From assembly GCA_965199005.1 (NCBI GenBank), contig CBDAQK010000006.1:930001-994000 (forward strand): a stretch of DNA of 64,000 bases. The letters are read 5' to 3'. Below are positions 24,058-32,687 of the stretch, piece by piece. Source of the stretch: LMUY01 sp965199005. Its GTDB lineage: Bacteria; Pseudomonadota; Alphaproteobacteria; Acetobacterales; Acetobacteraceae. A model generated the notes under the pieces. It was not told the DNA's origin, did not search any database, and worked only from the letters and a program-made list of their open reading frames with translations. A program made the position numbers and the translations under genes. The stretch's first letter is position 1. Each line of letters opens with the position of its first letter.

Positions 24058-24502
24058 CGCTGGGGTGCTCCAGCGCTGCCAGGCGGGTTGCCGCCAGGGA
24101 TGCAAACCGGTGGGTGAGCGCGCGCCGGCGGGCGGCTGGCAGCATATGGGCGGGAGCCGGGCGCACCAGTTCCGCGTCCCGGCCAGACGCGACGATCAGC
24201 CCGGCGGTGGTTGGTATGAGGTCGGGTGGGAAATCATCGTCGACGGCGAAATATAATGCGTCGCAAAACTCCCTATAATCCGGCCATTTTTCGTCGGTGA
24301 GGAAGTCCCGTACGCCTGACTTCACCTCGATGCAGACAAAACCGCCGTCGGGACGTAGCGCCAGCAAATCGGCCCGGCGGCCGTTCGGCAGCGGCACCTC
24401 GTGTAGCGGGGCCCAGGCGAGCAACTGGCACAAGGCGGCGGCGGCGCGGCGGATGGCAAGTTGACGTTCCGGAAGCGTTTGCTGAGGAAACGAGGACTGC
24501 AT
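24020..24502 (-). CDS. mmcB: MmcB-family DNA repair protein (PD-(D/E)XK-like)
   Basis: This 160-aa protein matches the alphaproteobacterial MmcB family, linked in Caulobacter to translesion repair after mitomycin C damage. The nuclease-like core is seen in PLPNGRRADLLALRPDGGFV and CIEVKSGVRDFLTDEKWPDY (Asp and E-x-K), followed by YFAVDDDFPPDLIPTTAGLI. It has no signal or membrane segment. Start ATG 24502. The stop lies 38 nt inside the 3' end of the Rieske gene, so the two genes are convergent and overlapping. No LexA box was identified upstream, so damage induction is not shown by the sequence. Confidence 0.8.
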   Translation of the reverse strand: MQSSFPQQTLPERQLAIRRAAAALCQLLAWAPLHEVPLPNGRRADLLALRPDGGFVCIEVKSGVRDFLTDEKWPDYREFCDALYFAVDDDFPPDLIPTTAGLIVASGRDAELVRPAPAHMLPAARRRALTHRFASLAATRLAALEHPSVTASMRAALRAD

Positions 24503-24560
24503 TCCGCAAGTCTAGGCTCGGTCGAACGAAAAGTGAACTGTTGGAACCGTAGAGGAATAG

Positions 24561-25001
24561 GTGCATTACTATGCCATGGTTCCGACGCGGTTCGCTGTTG
24601 CCGCCCACATCCTGTTGATGGTTGCTGCCGAAGGAGGCGAGCCGTCCACCAGTCAGAGACTTGCGACGAGCATCAACACCAACCCGGTCGTCATTCGCCG
24701 AATCACCGGCCAATTGGCGCGTGCCGGGCTGGTGCGCGTACGGCGTGGGCCAGGAGGAGCCGAGCTGACGCGGCCTGCCGAGGCCATCACGCTTGAGGAT
24801 GTTTGGCGGGCGGTCAATTCCGGCAGTGCCCGGCCGCTTCTCCCGCTGCATGCCAACCCCGATCCCCGCTGTCCAGTCGGGTGCCGTGTTCATGCCGTGC
24901 TGGGTGAGGCGTTCGGCACAGCCGAACGTGCGCTGGAAAGCGCGTTGGCACGAACGACCGTGGCAGATCTGCTGCACGGTGTTTCTTTTCAGGCCGCGTA
25001 G
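24561..25001 (+). CDS. Rrf2-family transcriptional regulator
   Basis: This 146-aa winged-helix regulator of the Rrf2 family opens with TRFAVAAHILLMVA, followed by the recognition region TSINTNPVVIRRITGQLARA and the wing GLVRVRRGPGGAELTRPAEA. Two cysteines (NPDPRCPVGCRVH) stand where Rrf2 proteins may bind Fe-S or sense redox, but the usual three-Cys IscR set is absent, so it resembles YwnA-type members. GTG 24561 is chosen since GAGGA lies 5 nt upstream; ATG 24576 has no ribosome site. No obvious operator was recognised. The target could be itself or a nearby gene; nothing shows which. Confidence 0.83.
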   Translation: MHYYAMVPTRFAVAAHILLMVAAEGGEPSTSQRLATSINTNPVVIRRITGQLARAGLVRVRRGPGGAELTRPAEAITLEDVWRAVNSGSARPLLPLHANPDPRCPVGCRVHAVLGEAFGTAERALESALARTTVADLLHGVSFQAA

Positions 25002-25173
25002 CGTTCACCCGCGCGGCCGGGCTACGAGGCGTGGCTGCGAATGCATGTCCCGAGCGGCCTTGAGCAGCGCACCTGCGGTGATCCCAAGATTTAATTTATG
25101 TTCCGTTAATTTAACAGATGACAGCGCATCGGGATTTGCTAAAAAGGAGTGGGTAATTGGATTGGTGTCAATA
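25002..25173. other. Intergenic, boundary of AT-rich islet
   Basis: No gene is recognised here. Base composition changes around 25080 from GC-rich to clearly AT-rich (TTTAATTTATGTTCCGTTAA), marking the left edge of the islet that runs to about 26200. AAAAAGGAG at 25140-25148 lies too far upstream of the ATG at 25174 to be an ideal ribosome site. Confidence 0.4.
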
Positions 25174-25338
25174 ATGAGCGACCGCATGTTCACGAAGCAA
25201 ACACCCTGGGAAGAGACACCGGAGGAGGCTGGACGACGTATTCGTCAGGCAAAGGGCGGGCAAGCCGGATGGTTAGGCACTATACTTGGTCTGACGCTAG
25301 CCGCCGGGGCGTTAATGCTGTTGTTTTCAGCCCCATGA
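25174..25338 (+). CDS. 54-residue single-membrane-segment protein (islet paralogue A)
   Basis: This tiny protein of 54 residues starts MSDRMFTKQTPWEETPEEAG, continues with a charged helix (RRIRQAKGGQ), and ends in one hydrophobic segment (residues 33-52, WLGTILGLTLAAGALMLL) before FSAP. It looks tail-anchored, with the N-terminus inside. Its last part matches the 54-residue protein at 25812-25976 (W[LI]GT[IV][LI]G[LV]xL..AL..LFS), which lies on the other strand beyond the CtrA-like gene. Both having the same length supports the start choice. Function is unknown; a small membrane regulator is one guess. Confidence 0.55.
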   Translation: MSDRMFTKQTPWEETPEEAGRRIRQAKGGQAGWLGTILGLTLAAGALMLLFSAP

Positions 25339-25376
25339 CTTGCTAATTTGAAGTAAATATCTGACTTATATTTGAA

Positions 25377-25688
25377 ATGCACAAATACCCATTCATCCTT
25401 TCAGTCGAAAATGTCACAATCGATCAACAATATCATCAAGTGTTCGTCAACAATATAGCGCTGAGTCTTACGCCCAAAGAGTATCATACGCTGGAGCTTT
25501 TAATTCAGAAAAAAGGACACGTCGTTTCTAAAAACATCATGATTGAGCGGCTTTACGGCGGAGCGTCCGAGCAAGACAGCGATGTCATTGACATCTTTGT
25601 TCGGAAGCTCCGCAAAAAGCTGGCGGCGGCCGGCGCCGTCCAGTTGATCGATACGAGCAGAAGACAAGGGTTCAAAATCGCTGGGTAA
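25377..25688 (+). CDS. Receiver-less CtrA/OmpR-type winged-helix DNA-binding protein
   Basis: This 103-aa stand-alone OmpR/PhoB-type effector domain has no phosphoreceiver. Residues 28-85 read LTPKEYHTLELLIQKKGHVV, then a helix with IERLYGGASE, then VIDIFVRKLRKKLAAAG, and finish with DTSRRQGFKIAG, the wing. This is the pattern of the CtrA output domain (LxxKEY-ILELL, LYGG, IDVF-CKLRKKL), the alphaproteobacterial cell-cycle regulator. Without the receiver it could bind CtrA-like sites constitutively or compete with CtrA. The gene is AT-rich compared with its surroundings and sits between two tiny related membrane proteins, suggesting acquisition. ATG 25377; a weak purine stretch precedes it. 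Confidence 0.8.
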   Translation: MHKYPFILSVENVTIDQQYHQVFVNNIALSLTPKEYHTLELLIQKKGHVVSKNIMIERLYGGASEQDSDVIDIFVRKLRKKLAAAGAVQLIDTSRRQGFKIAG

Positions 25689-25811
25689 CTCGCCCAGCAA
25701 GCGTCTTGGATGCGCAGCATTAGCCTGATTTCATAAGCAAACAGCTACTCACTGCAGCGTGTTTGCAGTCACCACTGGGTGGATCGGCTTACCGTGCTGT
25801 GGAGCCCATTT

Positions 25812-25976
25812 TCACGAGAACAGCCAAACAAGCGCGGCGGTTCCCAGCAGGACCCCAATGACAGTGCCAATCCAAGAATTGCGCGGCTCGGAGTTCGAAT
25901 AGTTCAAGTTTGCTTCACGCTTGGCATCTTCGAAAGCGGACCTATCCGCTTTGGACATGGACGTTGACGTTGACAT
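25812..25976 (-). CDS. 54-residue single-membrane-segment protein (islet paralogue B)
   Basis: From ATG 25976 the frame gives 54 residues: MSTSTSMSKADRSAFEDAKR, a polar linker ANLNYSNSEPRN, then the hydrophobic segment SWIGTVIGVLLGTAALVWLF ending at the terminal Ser. The frame is open further upstream to GTG 26036, so the start is not certain. The 54-residue version equals the length of the related protein at 25174-25338, with which it shares the membrane-segment pattern. It has the layout of a small tail-anchored or type II membrane protein. It is convergent with the CtrA-like gene. Function unknown. Confidence 0.5.
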   Translation of the reverse strand: MSTSTSMSKADRSAFEDAKREANLNYSNSEPRNSWIGTVIGVLLGTAALVWLFS

Positions 25977-26036
25977 ATAGATACCCAGTATCACCACACT
26001 TCGGTCGAGGGTATCGGACCGCGACGACATTGTCAC

Positions 26037-26199
26037 GGTGCGAAATCCAAAAGCCAGATGAATAATTTAAGTTCTATAGTAAAGCTACATTCAACTGTAT
26101 GTCCGCGGAAGCCCGAACGGCAAGCGGCCTGTGTTTTTCGCAACGACTCTAAATAGTATCGTCTCTCTGCCAGGTTGCTACTCAGTTTCAGATCCGGCA
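26037..26199. other. AT-rich spacer, right part of islet
   Basis: No supported gene is present. The sequence remains AT-rich (for example TTTAAGTTCTATAGTAAAGC) until the stop of the nucleoside transporter at 26200, after which normal GC-rich coding resumes. Confidence 0.4.
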
Positions 26200-27426
26200 T
26201 TAGGTCAAGACGCCAGCAAGCGCCCCGCTCATGCAGGTTGCCATCGTACCCGACACTATCGATCGAGTCGCCAGGCTGACAATGTCTTGTCTGCGTTCAG
26301 GCAGCATTGCGCTCATGCCGCCCACCATAATTCCAACACTGCCGAAATTGGCAAATCCACACATCGCATACGTCATAATAACCTTGGACTGATCCGATAA
26401 CGCGCCTTGTGGCAGGTGCGCCAGTTGCAGGTAGCTGACGAATTCGTTCAGCACCGTCTTCGTGCCCATGAGCAATCCCGCAGTCGCAGTGTCGGACCAC
26501 GACACGCCGATCAACCACAGGATCGGGCGAAACGGCTGGGCGAACATCCCCTCGAGCGTCGGCGTGCCGGGAATGAGGGCCAGCCCCTGGTTGACCAGGC
26601 TGACGAGGGTGACTGCGACCAGCAGCGTGGTAGTTATGCCGACGAGCGGGCCAATGCCGTCCGCCGTGCCGCGAACCAGCGCATCCAGGCTGCTCAATGT
26701 CGGTTCGCGCGCCATGGGAACCGAGGCCGCCGCCGTGGCTGGCGCAAATGGCACCATCAATGCCGAGATCGCGAGTGCGGCAGGGGTGCTGATGACGGAC
26801 GCGACGATGATCGTGCCGAGTGCGTTGGGGATGACCGGACCGAGGATGGTGCCGTAGATCACCATGACGGTGCCGGCGATGCCCGCCATCCCGCAACTCA
26901 TCACCGCGAACAACTCGCCCCGCTGCATGCCCAGCAAATAGGGGCGGATGAGCAATGGTGCTTCGATATTGCCGACGAAGATGTGGACGGCCGCGGCCAA
27001 TGCGAGCGGCCCGTCGATCCCCAGCGCCCGGCGCAACAGCAGGGCGAACACCCCGGTGATCCGCTGCAGGACGCCCCAGTGGAACAGCAGGGACCCAAGC
27101 GCGCTGATGACCAACACAAGCGGCAGGATCTTGAACGCGAGGATCAGGCTGGCACCGGGCTGCGTTTCGGTGAAGGGGAGGGCGCCGCCGCCGAGGTACC
27201 CGAACAGGAACGCCGTGCCATCGTCCGTGGCGCGCTGCAACGCGTCAGCCAGATGGTTCAGCAGCAGGATGGCGGCCCGCGCCGGGGCAAGGTCGATGAG
27301 CAGCACCGCCAGGGCGATTTGCAGAACCAGGCCCCCGGCCACGATGCGCCATGGAATCTGCCGCCGATCCTCGCTGAACACCCACGCCAGGGCGAGCAAC
27401 GTCACCCAGCCGACCAATCCCCGCAT
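26200..27426 (-). CDS. Concentrative nucleoside transporter (NupC/CNT family)
   Basis: This 408-aa inner-membrane protein with about ten hydrophobic segments belongs to the CNT family, which imports nucleosides with H+ or Na+. Marks include FLFGYLGGGALPFTETQPGA, FKILPLVLVISALGSLLFHW, and the signature HIFVGNIEAPLLIRPYLLGM with the nucleoside-binding GN-EAPL. GTKTVLNEFVSYLQLAHL and TYAMCGFANFGSVGIMVGGM are the second-half repeat. ATG 27426 (MRGLVGWVTLLALAW). It lies 29 nt after paaE on the same strand. A nucleoside carrier is an unexpected companion for phenylacetate genes and may simply read through from them. Confidence 0.9.
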   Translation of the reverse strand: MRGLVGWVTLLALAWVFSEDRRQIPWRIVAGGLVLQIALAVLLIDLAPARAAILLLNHLADALQRATDDGTAFLFGYLGGGALPFTETQPGASLILAFKILPLVLVISALGSLLFHWGVLQRITGVFALLLRRALGIDGPLALAAAVHIFVGNIEAPLLIRPYLLGMQRGELFAVMSCGMAGIAGTVMVIYGTILGPVIPNALGTIIVASVISTPAALAISALMVPFAPATAAASVPMAREPTLSSLDALVRGTADGIGPLVGITTTLLVAVTLVSLVNQGLALIPGTPTLEGMFAQPFRPILWLIGVSWSDTATAGLLMGTKTVLNEFVSYLQLAHLPQGALSDQSKVIMTYAMCGFANFGSVGIMVGGMSAMLPERRQDIVSLATRSIVSGTMATCMSGALAGVLT

Positions 27427-27455
27427 GCATCTGCCCCCGAGTCGCAGGGCTTAGT

Positions 27456-28577
27456 TCACACGGCGTCGTAGTCGATGACCACCCTGGCTGTGGTCGGATG
27501 CGCCTGGCAGGTGAGGACGAAGCCGGCCTGCGTCTCCCACGGCTCGAGCGAGTAGTTGACCGTCATGTCGACGGCCCCCTCCGTCACGCGGGCGCGGCAG
27601 GTGCTGCACATGCCGCCCTTGCAGGCAAACGGCAGGTCCATCCCAGCGCGCAACGCCGCATCCAGGATGCTCTCATCGTCGGCCACGGGAACGTCCCGCC
27701 GGTTGCCGTCGACCACCAGGCTGGCGACGTGGGTGGGTGGGGCCCCGGTTGGCACCGAGCGCGGGCGGGGTATGCCACCGCCGGCGGACACGAAGCGTTC
27801 GACGTGCACGCGGCCAGGTGGGATGCCGAGTTCACCCAATACCGGCTCCAGCGCGTCGAGCATGCCGGTTGGGCCGCAGAGGAAGACATGGTCGACCTGC
27901 GCGGCCGGTATGATGTGGCGCAACAGCAGGCGCACGCGGTCTGCATCGAGCCTGCCATGCAGGATGGGGATGTCCTGCTCCTCCTGGCTCAACACGTGGA
28001 AGACGGAAAAGCGGCCGAGATACCGATCCTTCAGCTCCTCCAGCGCCTCGCGGAACAGCATGCCGCGGACGGTTTGGTTCCCGTAGAACAGGAAGAACTG
28101 GCTGCGCGGTTCGCGCGACAGAATGCCACGGGCGAGCGAGAGGATCGGCGTGATCCCCGACCCGGCGGCCAGCCCGACATAAATCCGGGCAGCGGCGGGG
28201 TCGGTGGGCAGCCCGAAGCGGCCGGTGGGCGTCATCACCTGCACCTCGTGGCCAGCCGCCAGCTCCGCATTGGCCCAGGTGGAGAAGGCCCCGCCATCGA
28301 CGCGCTTGACCGCGATGCGGAGTTCACCGTCATCGGGGCCGGAGCAAATGGAATAGGAGCGGCGGATGTCCTCCCCCTCGACCGTGGCGCGCAGGGTGAG
28401 ATACTGCCCCGGGTAGAACGCGTAATCGTCTGCCAGTTCCGGCGGCACGGCGAAGGCGACGGAGACGGCGTCCGCGGTTTCCCTGCGCACATCGGCAACC
28501 CGGAGGCTGTGGAACCGGGGCAGCCTGCCTTCGCGCCTTGGCTCGTCTCTCCCGGCGGGCGAGCCGCTCAGTGGCAT
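27456..28577 (-). CDS. paaE: Phenylacetyl-CoA epoxidase reductase subunit PaaE
   Basis: PaaE (373 aa) passes electrons from NADPH to the PaaAC diiron oxygenase. The FAD domain (about residues 15-120) has PGQYLTLRATVEGEDIRRSY followed by SICSGP. The NAD domain has GLAAGSGITPILSLARGIL and HVFLCGPTGMLDALEPVLGE. The C-terminal plant-type ferredoxin domain has FACKGGMCSTCRARVTEG plus a final Cys in VLTCQAHP. ATG 28577 overlaps the paaD stop by 10 nt, although an open frame extends further upstream inside paaD. It is fifth in paaABCDE. Confidence 0.95.
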   Translation of the reverse strand: MPLSGSPAGRDEPRREGRLPRFHSLRVADVRRETADAVSVAFAVPPELADDYAFYPGQYLTLRATVEGEDIRRSYSICSGPDDGELRIAVKRVDGGAFSTWANAELAAGHEVQVMTPTGRFGLPTDPAAARIYVGLAAGSGITPILSLARGILSREPRSQFFLFYGNQTVRGMLFREALEELKDRYLGRFSVFHVLSQEEQDIPILHGRLDADRVRLLLRHIIPAAQVDHVFLCGPTGMLDALEPVLGELGIPPGRVHVERFVSAGGGIPRPRSVPTGAPPTHVASLVVDGNRRDVPVADDESILDAALRAGMDLPFACKGGMCSTCRARVTEGAVDMTVNYSLEPWETQAGFVLTCQAHPTTARVVIDYDAV

Positions 28578-29050
28578 TTGAAATAATCGAACGGCTCGCG
28601 GCAGGACTGGCATTGCCACAGCGCCTTGCACGAGGTGGAGGCAAATTCCGCGAGCTGGCGCGTGTCGTCCGACCCGCAGCGGGGGCACGGGACGGTTGGC
28701 GTGCCGAACAGGGCGCGGCGGCCGCTGCCGGGGATTGGCGGCGCAATGCCATACTCGGTCAATTTGCGCCGCCCCGACTCGGTCATCCAATCCGTGGTCC
28801 AGGCAGGGGAAAGGATCGTCGTGACCCGCGCGTCAGGGATACCGGCCCGGTCCAGCGCCAGCCCGACCTCCAGGGCAATCATGTTCATGGCGGGGCAACC
28901 AGAGTAGGTCGGGGTAATCGTCACCTCGACTTTGTCGCCGGCCATCCGCACGTCGCGCAGCACCCCCAGATCGGCGATGGTCAGCACCGGGATCTCCGGA
29001 TCCACCACCGTCGCCGCGGCTTCCCGGGCGCGGTCCAGCAGCGCGGTCAC
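28568..29050 (-). CDS. paaD: Phenylacetyl-CoA epoxidase maturation protein PaaD
   Basis: PaaD (160 aa) has the MIP18/SufT-like domain thought to help Fe-S or diiron maturation of the PaaABCE epoxidase. TVVDPEIPVLTIADLGVLRD and ITPTYSGCPAMNMI form the MIP18-type core with its conserved Cys. A C-terminal zinc ribbon follows (VPCPRCGSDD, then QCQSCREPFDYFKCH), which is specific to PaaD. Start is GTG 29050, overlapping the paaC stop by four bases (GTGA). A longer open frame runs upstream through paaC but is not coding. paaE starts inside its last codons. Confidence 0.94.
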   Translation of the reverse strand: MTALLDRAREAAATVVDPEIPVLTIADLGVLRDVRMAGDKVEVTITPTYSGCPAMNMIALEVGLALDRAGIPDARVTTILSPAWTTDWMTESGRRKLTEYGIAPPIPGSGRRALFGTPTVPCPRCGSDDTRQLAEFASTSCKALWQCQSCREPFDYFKCH

Positions 29051-29808
29051 CAATGCGCGCCGGGGTGGGTGCGTTGCAGATGCTGCATCACCGACAGCAT
29101 CGGGCCCAGATGCTCGGTATGGCGGCCGGTTCGGCCGCCGCGATGCATCCAGGTGCCGCGTGGCAGGGCCAGCGTCGCCTGGGCTAGAATGTCCGCAACC
29201 GTGGCCTGCCAGTTGGGCTGCAGGCTGGCCGCGTCGGCTGCGATCCTGGCCAGGGTGCCGTCCTCGGGTTCGAACATCTCGCCGGTGAACGGCCAAAGCG
29301 CATCGACCGCCGCCTGCACCCGGCGGTGGCTTTCATCGGTTCCGTCGCCCAGCCGGATCATCCACTCGCTGCTGTGGCGCAGATGATAGGCGCTTTCTTT
29401 CTCGCTCTTCGCAGCGATCGCGGCCAGGGTGGCGTCGGAGGAGCCCATCATCAGCCGCCAATACGGGTCGGCGAACGCGGAATAGAAGAACTGCCGCACG
29501 ATGGTACGCGCGAAATCCCCGTTCGGCTGTTCCAGCAGGAGCAGGTTGCGGTATTGCGGGGCGTCCCGCAGATAGGCGAACCCGTCCTCGTCATGCCCGG
29601 CAGCCTCGATTTCGGCCGCATAGGTGTAGAGCGAGCGGGCCTGGCCCAGCAGATCCAGCCCGATATTCGCCAACGCCATATCCTCCTCCAGGGAGGGAGC
29701 GTGGCCGCACCATTCGGACAGCCGATGGCCAAGGACGAGTGCATCGTCGGCGCGCCGCAGCGTATAGAGCACCAGCGGCGTCTCACGCACCTGGATCGAG
29801 GCACCCAT
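29047..29808 (-). CDS. paaC: Phenylacetyl-CoA epoxidase structural subunit PaaC
   Basis: PaaC (253 aa) is the catalytically silent ferritin-like partner of PaaA. It has RRADDALVLGHRLSEWCGHA, LEEDMALANIGLDLLGQARS, RNLLLLEQPNGDFARTIVRQ, and KSEKESAYHLRHSSEWMIRL. Family members keep the helical core but lack a complete diiron site. ATG 29808 overlaps the paaB stop (TGATG); GTG 29811 is the alternative. Its end overlaps paaD by four bases, so it is part of a tightly coupled paaABCDE operon. Confidence 0.95.
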   Translation of the reverse strand: MGASIQVRETPLVLYTLRRADDALVLGHRLSEWCGHAPSLEEDMALANIGLDLLGQARSLYTYAAEIEAAGHDEDGFAYLRDAPQYRNLLLLEQPNGDFARTIVRQFFYSAFADPYWRLMMGSSDATLAAIAAKSEKESAYHLRHSSEWMIRLGDGTDESHRRVQAAVDALWPFTGEMFEPEDGTLARIAADAASLQPNWQATVADILAQATLALPRGTWMHRGGRTGRHTEHLGPMLSVMQHLQRTHPGAHW

Positions 29809-30094
29809 CACATATGCCCGACGTCATCCGGCACTTCGTAGAAGGTCGGATGACGATAAATCTTGCTCTCGGCAGGTTCGAACATCATCGCCTTGTCCGC
29901 CGGGTCGCTCGCGGTGATGGCACTGGAGGGGACGACCCAGATCGACAGGCCTTCGCCCCGGCGGGTGTAGACGTCGCGGGCGGCCTGCAGGGCCATGGTC
30001 GTATCGGGTGCATGCAGCGAGCCGACATGTTTGTGCGCTAAGCCATTGCGGCTGCGGATGAACACTTCCCACAGCGTGGTGTCGGGCGTCGCCA

Positions 30095-30095
<1 letters not shown>
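29808..30095 (-). CDS. paaB: Phenylacetyl-CoA epoxidase subunit PaaB
   Basis: PaaB (95 aa, the family's usual size) bridges PaaAC heterodimers in the epoxidase. It starts TTLWEVFIRSRNGLAHKHVG after the Met-Ala-Thr-Pro-Asp lead, then SLHAPDTTMALQAARDVYTR, RRGEGLSIWVVPSSAI and FYEVPDDVGHM. The ATG at 30095 overlaps the paaA stop by one base. The ORF is open further upstream inside paaA but with no family similarity there. Confidence 0.95.
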
Positions 30096-31075
<980 letters not shown>

Positions 31076-31097
31076 CCGGACGGTCTCCCTTCTTTAA

Positions 31098-31199
31098 CCG
31101 GGACTTTGTCCCTCGGTCGTTTAACTACTCCAACCCCTCGGGTGGGCTTTAGCCCATCTGTTTCGCACGGCGTCTCGAGGCGGTGGGTTTAAGTCCACC
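31098..31199. repeat. Cluster of three REP-like palindromes between paaX and paaA
   Basis: Three dyads with a common core (GGG..TTT..CCC) stand in line: 31098-31118 (ACCGGGAC-TTT-GTCCC-T-CGGT), 31143-31156 (TGGGCT-TT-AGCCCA, perfect) and 31182-31199 (GGTGG-GTTTAAGT-CCACC). They occupy the paaA leader/promoter region. Likeness to each other suggests a REP/BIME-type repeat family rather than single operators, but a PaaX-binding role is not excluded. Confidence 0.55.
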
Positions 31200-31244
31200 T
31201 ACTACCAACTGCCTGCCATAGATATGTCACGGATTTCAATTGCG

Positions 31245-32063
31245 TCAAGAAACTTCCGTAACATCTGGTTGAAATCGCGCCGCCAAGTCTTCGCCGGGGG
31301 GCGGCAGGTTTTGGCTATCCAGCCATCGTTCGGCCCCTGGAAGCATCGTGGCGTAGGCCGCTTGGCAGAGGCTGCGGGCGGCGTTGCCGGGCCAATCGGG
31401 GGGAAGGATGGCCGCTGGCAGGCTCAGGCCGTGCAACACGATGCGGCGGTATTCGTGGATCAGCAGGGTGCGGGCGATCATGCCTTCTAGCGGGTCCACG
31501 CCGTGCCAGGTCGGCAAGCCAGCAAACGCGGCGTTGAAGCGGCTGAAGGATGCAGCCAGGCGATCCAGCGGCCAGGCCTGCGCAGCCAGCAATCTCGCTG
31601 CCTCCAGGTCGACAGCGGCATCGAGCGTGATTGCTTCGGCGGGGGGCGCGATGGGTCCAGGGGCGATCCAGAGGCCGGGCGACGCCTGCCCCCATCCCTG
31701 TGCCGACAAGCCAGCCCGATCGGATGGATTGAGCACGAGGCGAAACCGCCCATCCCAAACGGGCGGCGACCCGGCGTAAATAAGCTGTGCCGCGGCAGCG
31801 AAGGTGTTGCGGCCTTTTTCCGCCAGACAGTAGCTGCTATTGCGGCCAACCCGGCGGCGCTCCGTCCAGCCATCCGTCACCAGCCGCGACAGGGCCGTGC
31901 GCAACGCGCCAGCGTCGATGCCCATGGCGCCGAACAACTCCAGCAACGTGCCGAGCGTGACCAAACCGCCGCGCGGGGCAATGGCATCGCCAAACACGGT
32001 GATCACCACCGACCAGGTGCGTTGCGGCCGTTCCCGCCAATGCGCCAGCAGCGGAGCCAGCAT
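31245..32063 (-). CDS. paaX: PaaX-family transcriptional repressor
   Basis: PaaX (272 aa) is the GntR-like repressor of phenylacetate genes, released by phenylacetyl-CoA. The N-terminal winged helix has RTWSVVITVFGDAIAPRGGL and LGTLLELFGAMGIDAGALRT, with ALSRLVTDGWTERRRVGRNS as recognition helix and wing. The middle domain has LVLNPSDRAGL, and the C-terminal domain RTLLIHEYRRIVLHGLSLPA and LPPDWPGNAARSLCQAAYAT. Start ATG 32063. It lies just before paaA on the same strand and only six nt after the histidine-phosphatase gene, so it may be transcribed from both its own and upstream promoters. It should control paaABCDE. Confidence 0.93.
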   Translation of the reverse strand: MLAPLLAHWRERPQRTWSVVITVFGDAIAPRGGLVTLGTLLELFGAMGIDAGALRTALSRLVTDGWTERRRVGRNSSYCLAEKGRNTFAAAAQLIYAGSPPVWDGRFRLVLNPSDRAGLSAQGWGQASPGLWIAPGPIAPPAEAITLDAAVDLEAARLLAAQAWPLDRLAASFSRFNAAFAGLPTWHGVDPLEGMIARTLLIHEYRRIVLHGLSLPAAILPPDWPGNAARSLCQAAYATMLPGAERWLDSQNLPPPGEDLAARFQPDVTEVS

Positions 32064-32069
32064 CGGGCG

Positions 32070-32687
32070 CTAGCCGCAGACCTCGTTGAGCGAGATCACG
32101 CGCCAAGCCTCCGGATGCCGCTCCAACCGGGTGAGCGAGATGTTTTGCACGGAAAGGTGCAATGCAGTGTCCGCGAGGATGCCGAGCGCATGGGCAATCG
32201 CGGCCCGGATGGCGCCGCCATGGCTGACGATCACCACATCCTTGCCCTGGTTCTCGACGGCCAGCCGCTCCATGGCGGCGCCGACGCGAAGAATGACCTG
32301 GGCCATGCTCTCGCCGCCGGGTGGCACCTCTTCGCCCCCCAAGGGCCAGAAGGTATGGGCGGGCAGGGTCAGCTTCGCGGGCAGATGCCCATGCGGCAGG
32401 CCCTGCCAGTCACCGAGATGCTGCTCGATCAAATCCGGCTCGGCTGTGGGGGTTTGCGCCGGGTAGCCGGCCCGGAACAACGCCTCCGCGGTGAGCATTG
32501 TGCGGGACAGGGGGGTGACGAACCATCGGGCGGGGCGCGGCAGGCGGGCGGCGAGGGCGCGGTACATCGATTCCTGCGCCACCAGCGTTTCGGAGCAAAG
32601 CGGCACGTCCATCGTGCCATACAGCATCAGCCGCGCATTCTCCTCCACCAGCGCGTGGCGGATCAGCCAGAACCGTGTCTCGTCCAT
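32070..32687 (-). CDS. Histidine phosphatase family protein
   Basis: This 205-aa protein belongs to the histidine (phosphoglycerate-mutase-like) phosphatase family. The phosphate pocket has LIRHALVEENARLMLYG (RH with the catalytic His, but A instead of the common G), VTPLSRTMLTAEAL with the second Arg, and VVIVSHGGAIRAAIAHALG with the second His. The Glu in IEQHLGDWQG is the likely proton donor. Substrate is unknown: alpha-ribazole phosphatase CobC is a close-sized relative and bluB is present in the window, but far away. ATG 32687 begins directly after the ABC permease stop with no gap, and the gene ends six nt before paaX. Confidence 0.85.
   Translation of the reverse strand: MDETRFWLIRHALVEENARLMLYGTMDVPLCSETLVAQESMYRALAARLPRPARWFVTPLSRTMLTAEALFRAGYPAQTPTAEPDLIEQHLGDWQGLPHGHLPAKLTLPAHTFWPLGGEEVPPGGESMAQVILRVGAAMERLAVENQGKDVVIVSHGGAIRAAIAHALGILADTALHLSVQNISLTRLERHPEAWRVISLNEVCG

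Noticed and set aside
25005..25193. 62-codon minus-strand frame in the islet edge
   Set aside because: It spans the composition break, overlaps the small plus-strand gene start, lacks a ribosome site and resembles nothing known.
26407..27471. 354-codon plus-strand frame opposite the nucleoside transporter
   Set aside because: Composition (Arg/Gln/Asp-rich) is typical of an antisense reading of a membrane protein gene.
28577..28790. Upstream extension of paaE into paaD
   Set aside because: The extra residues are Arg/Pro-rich and lie wholly inside the intact paaD reading frame; ATG 28577 gives the normal PaaE length.
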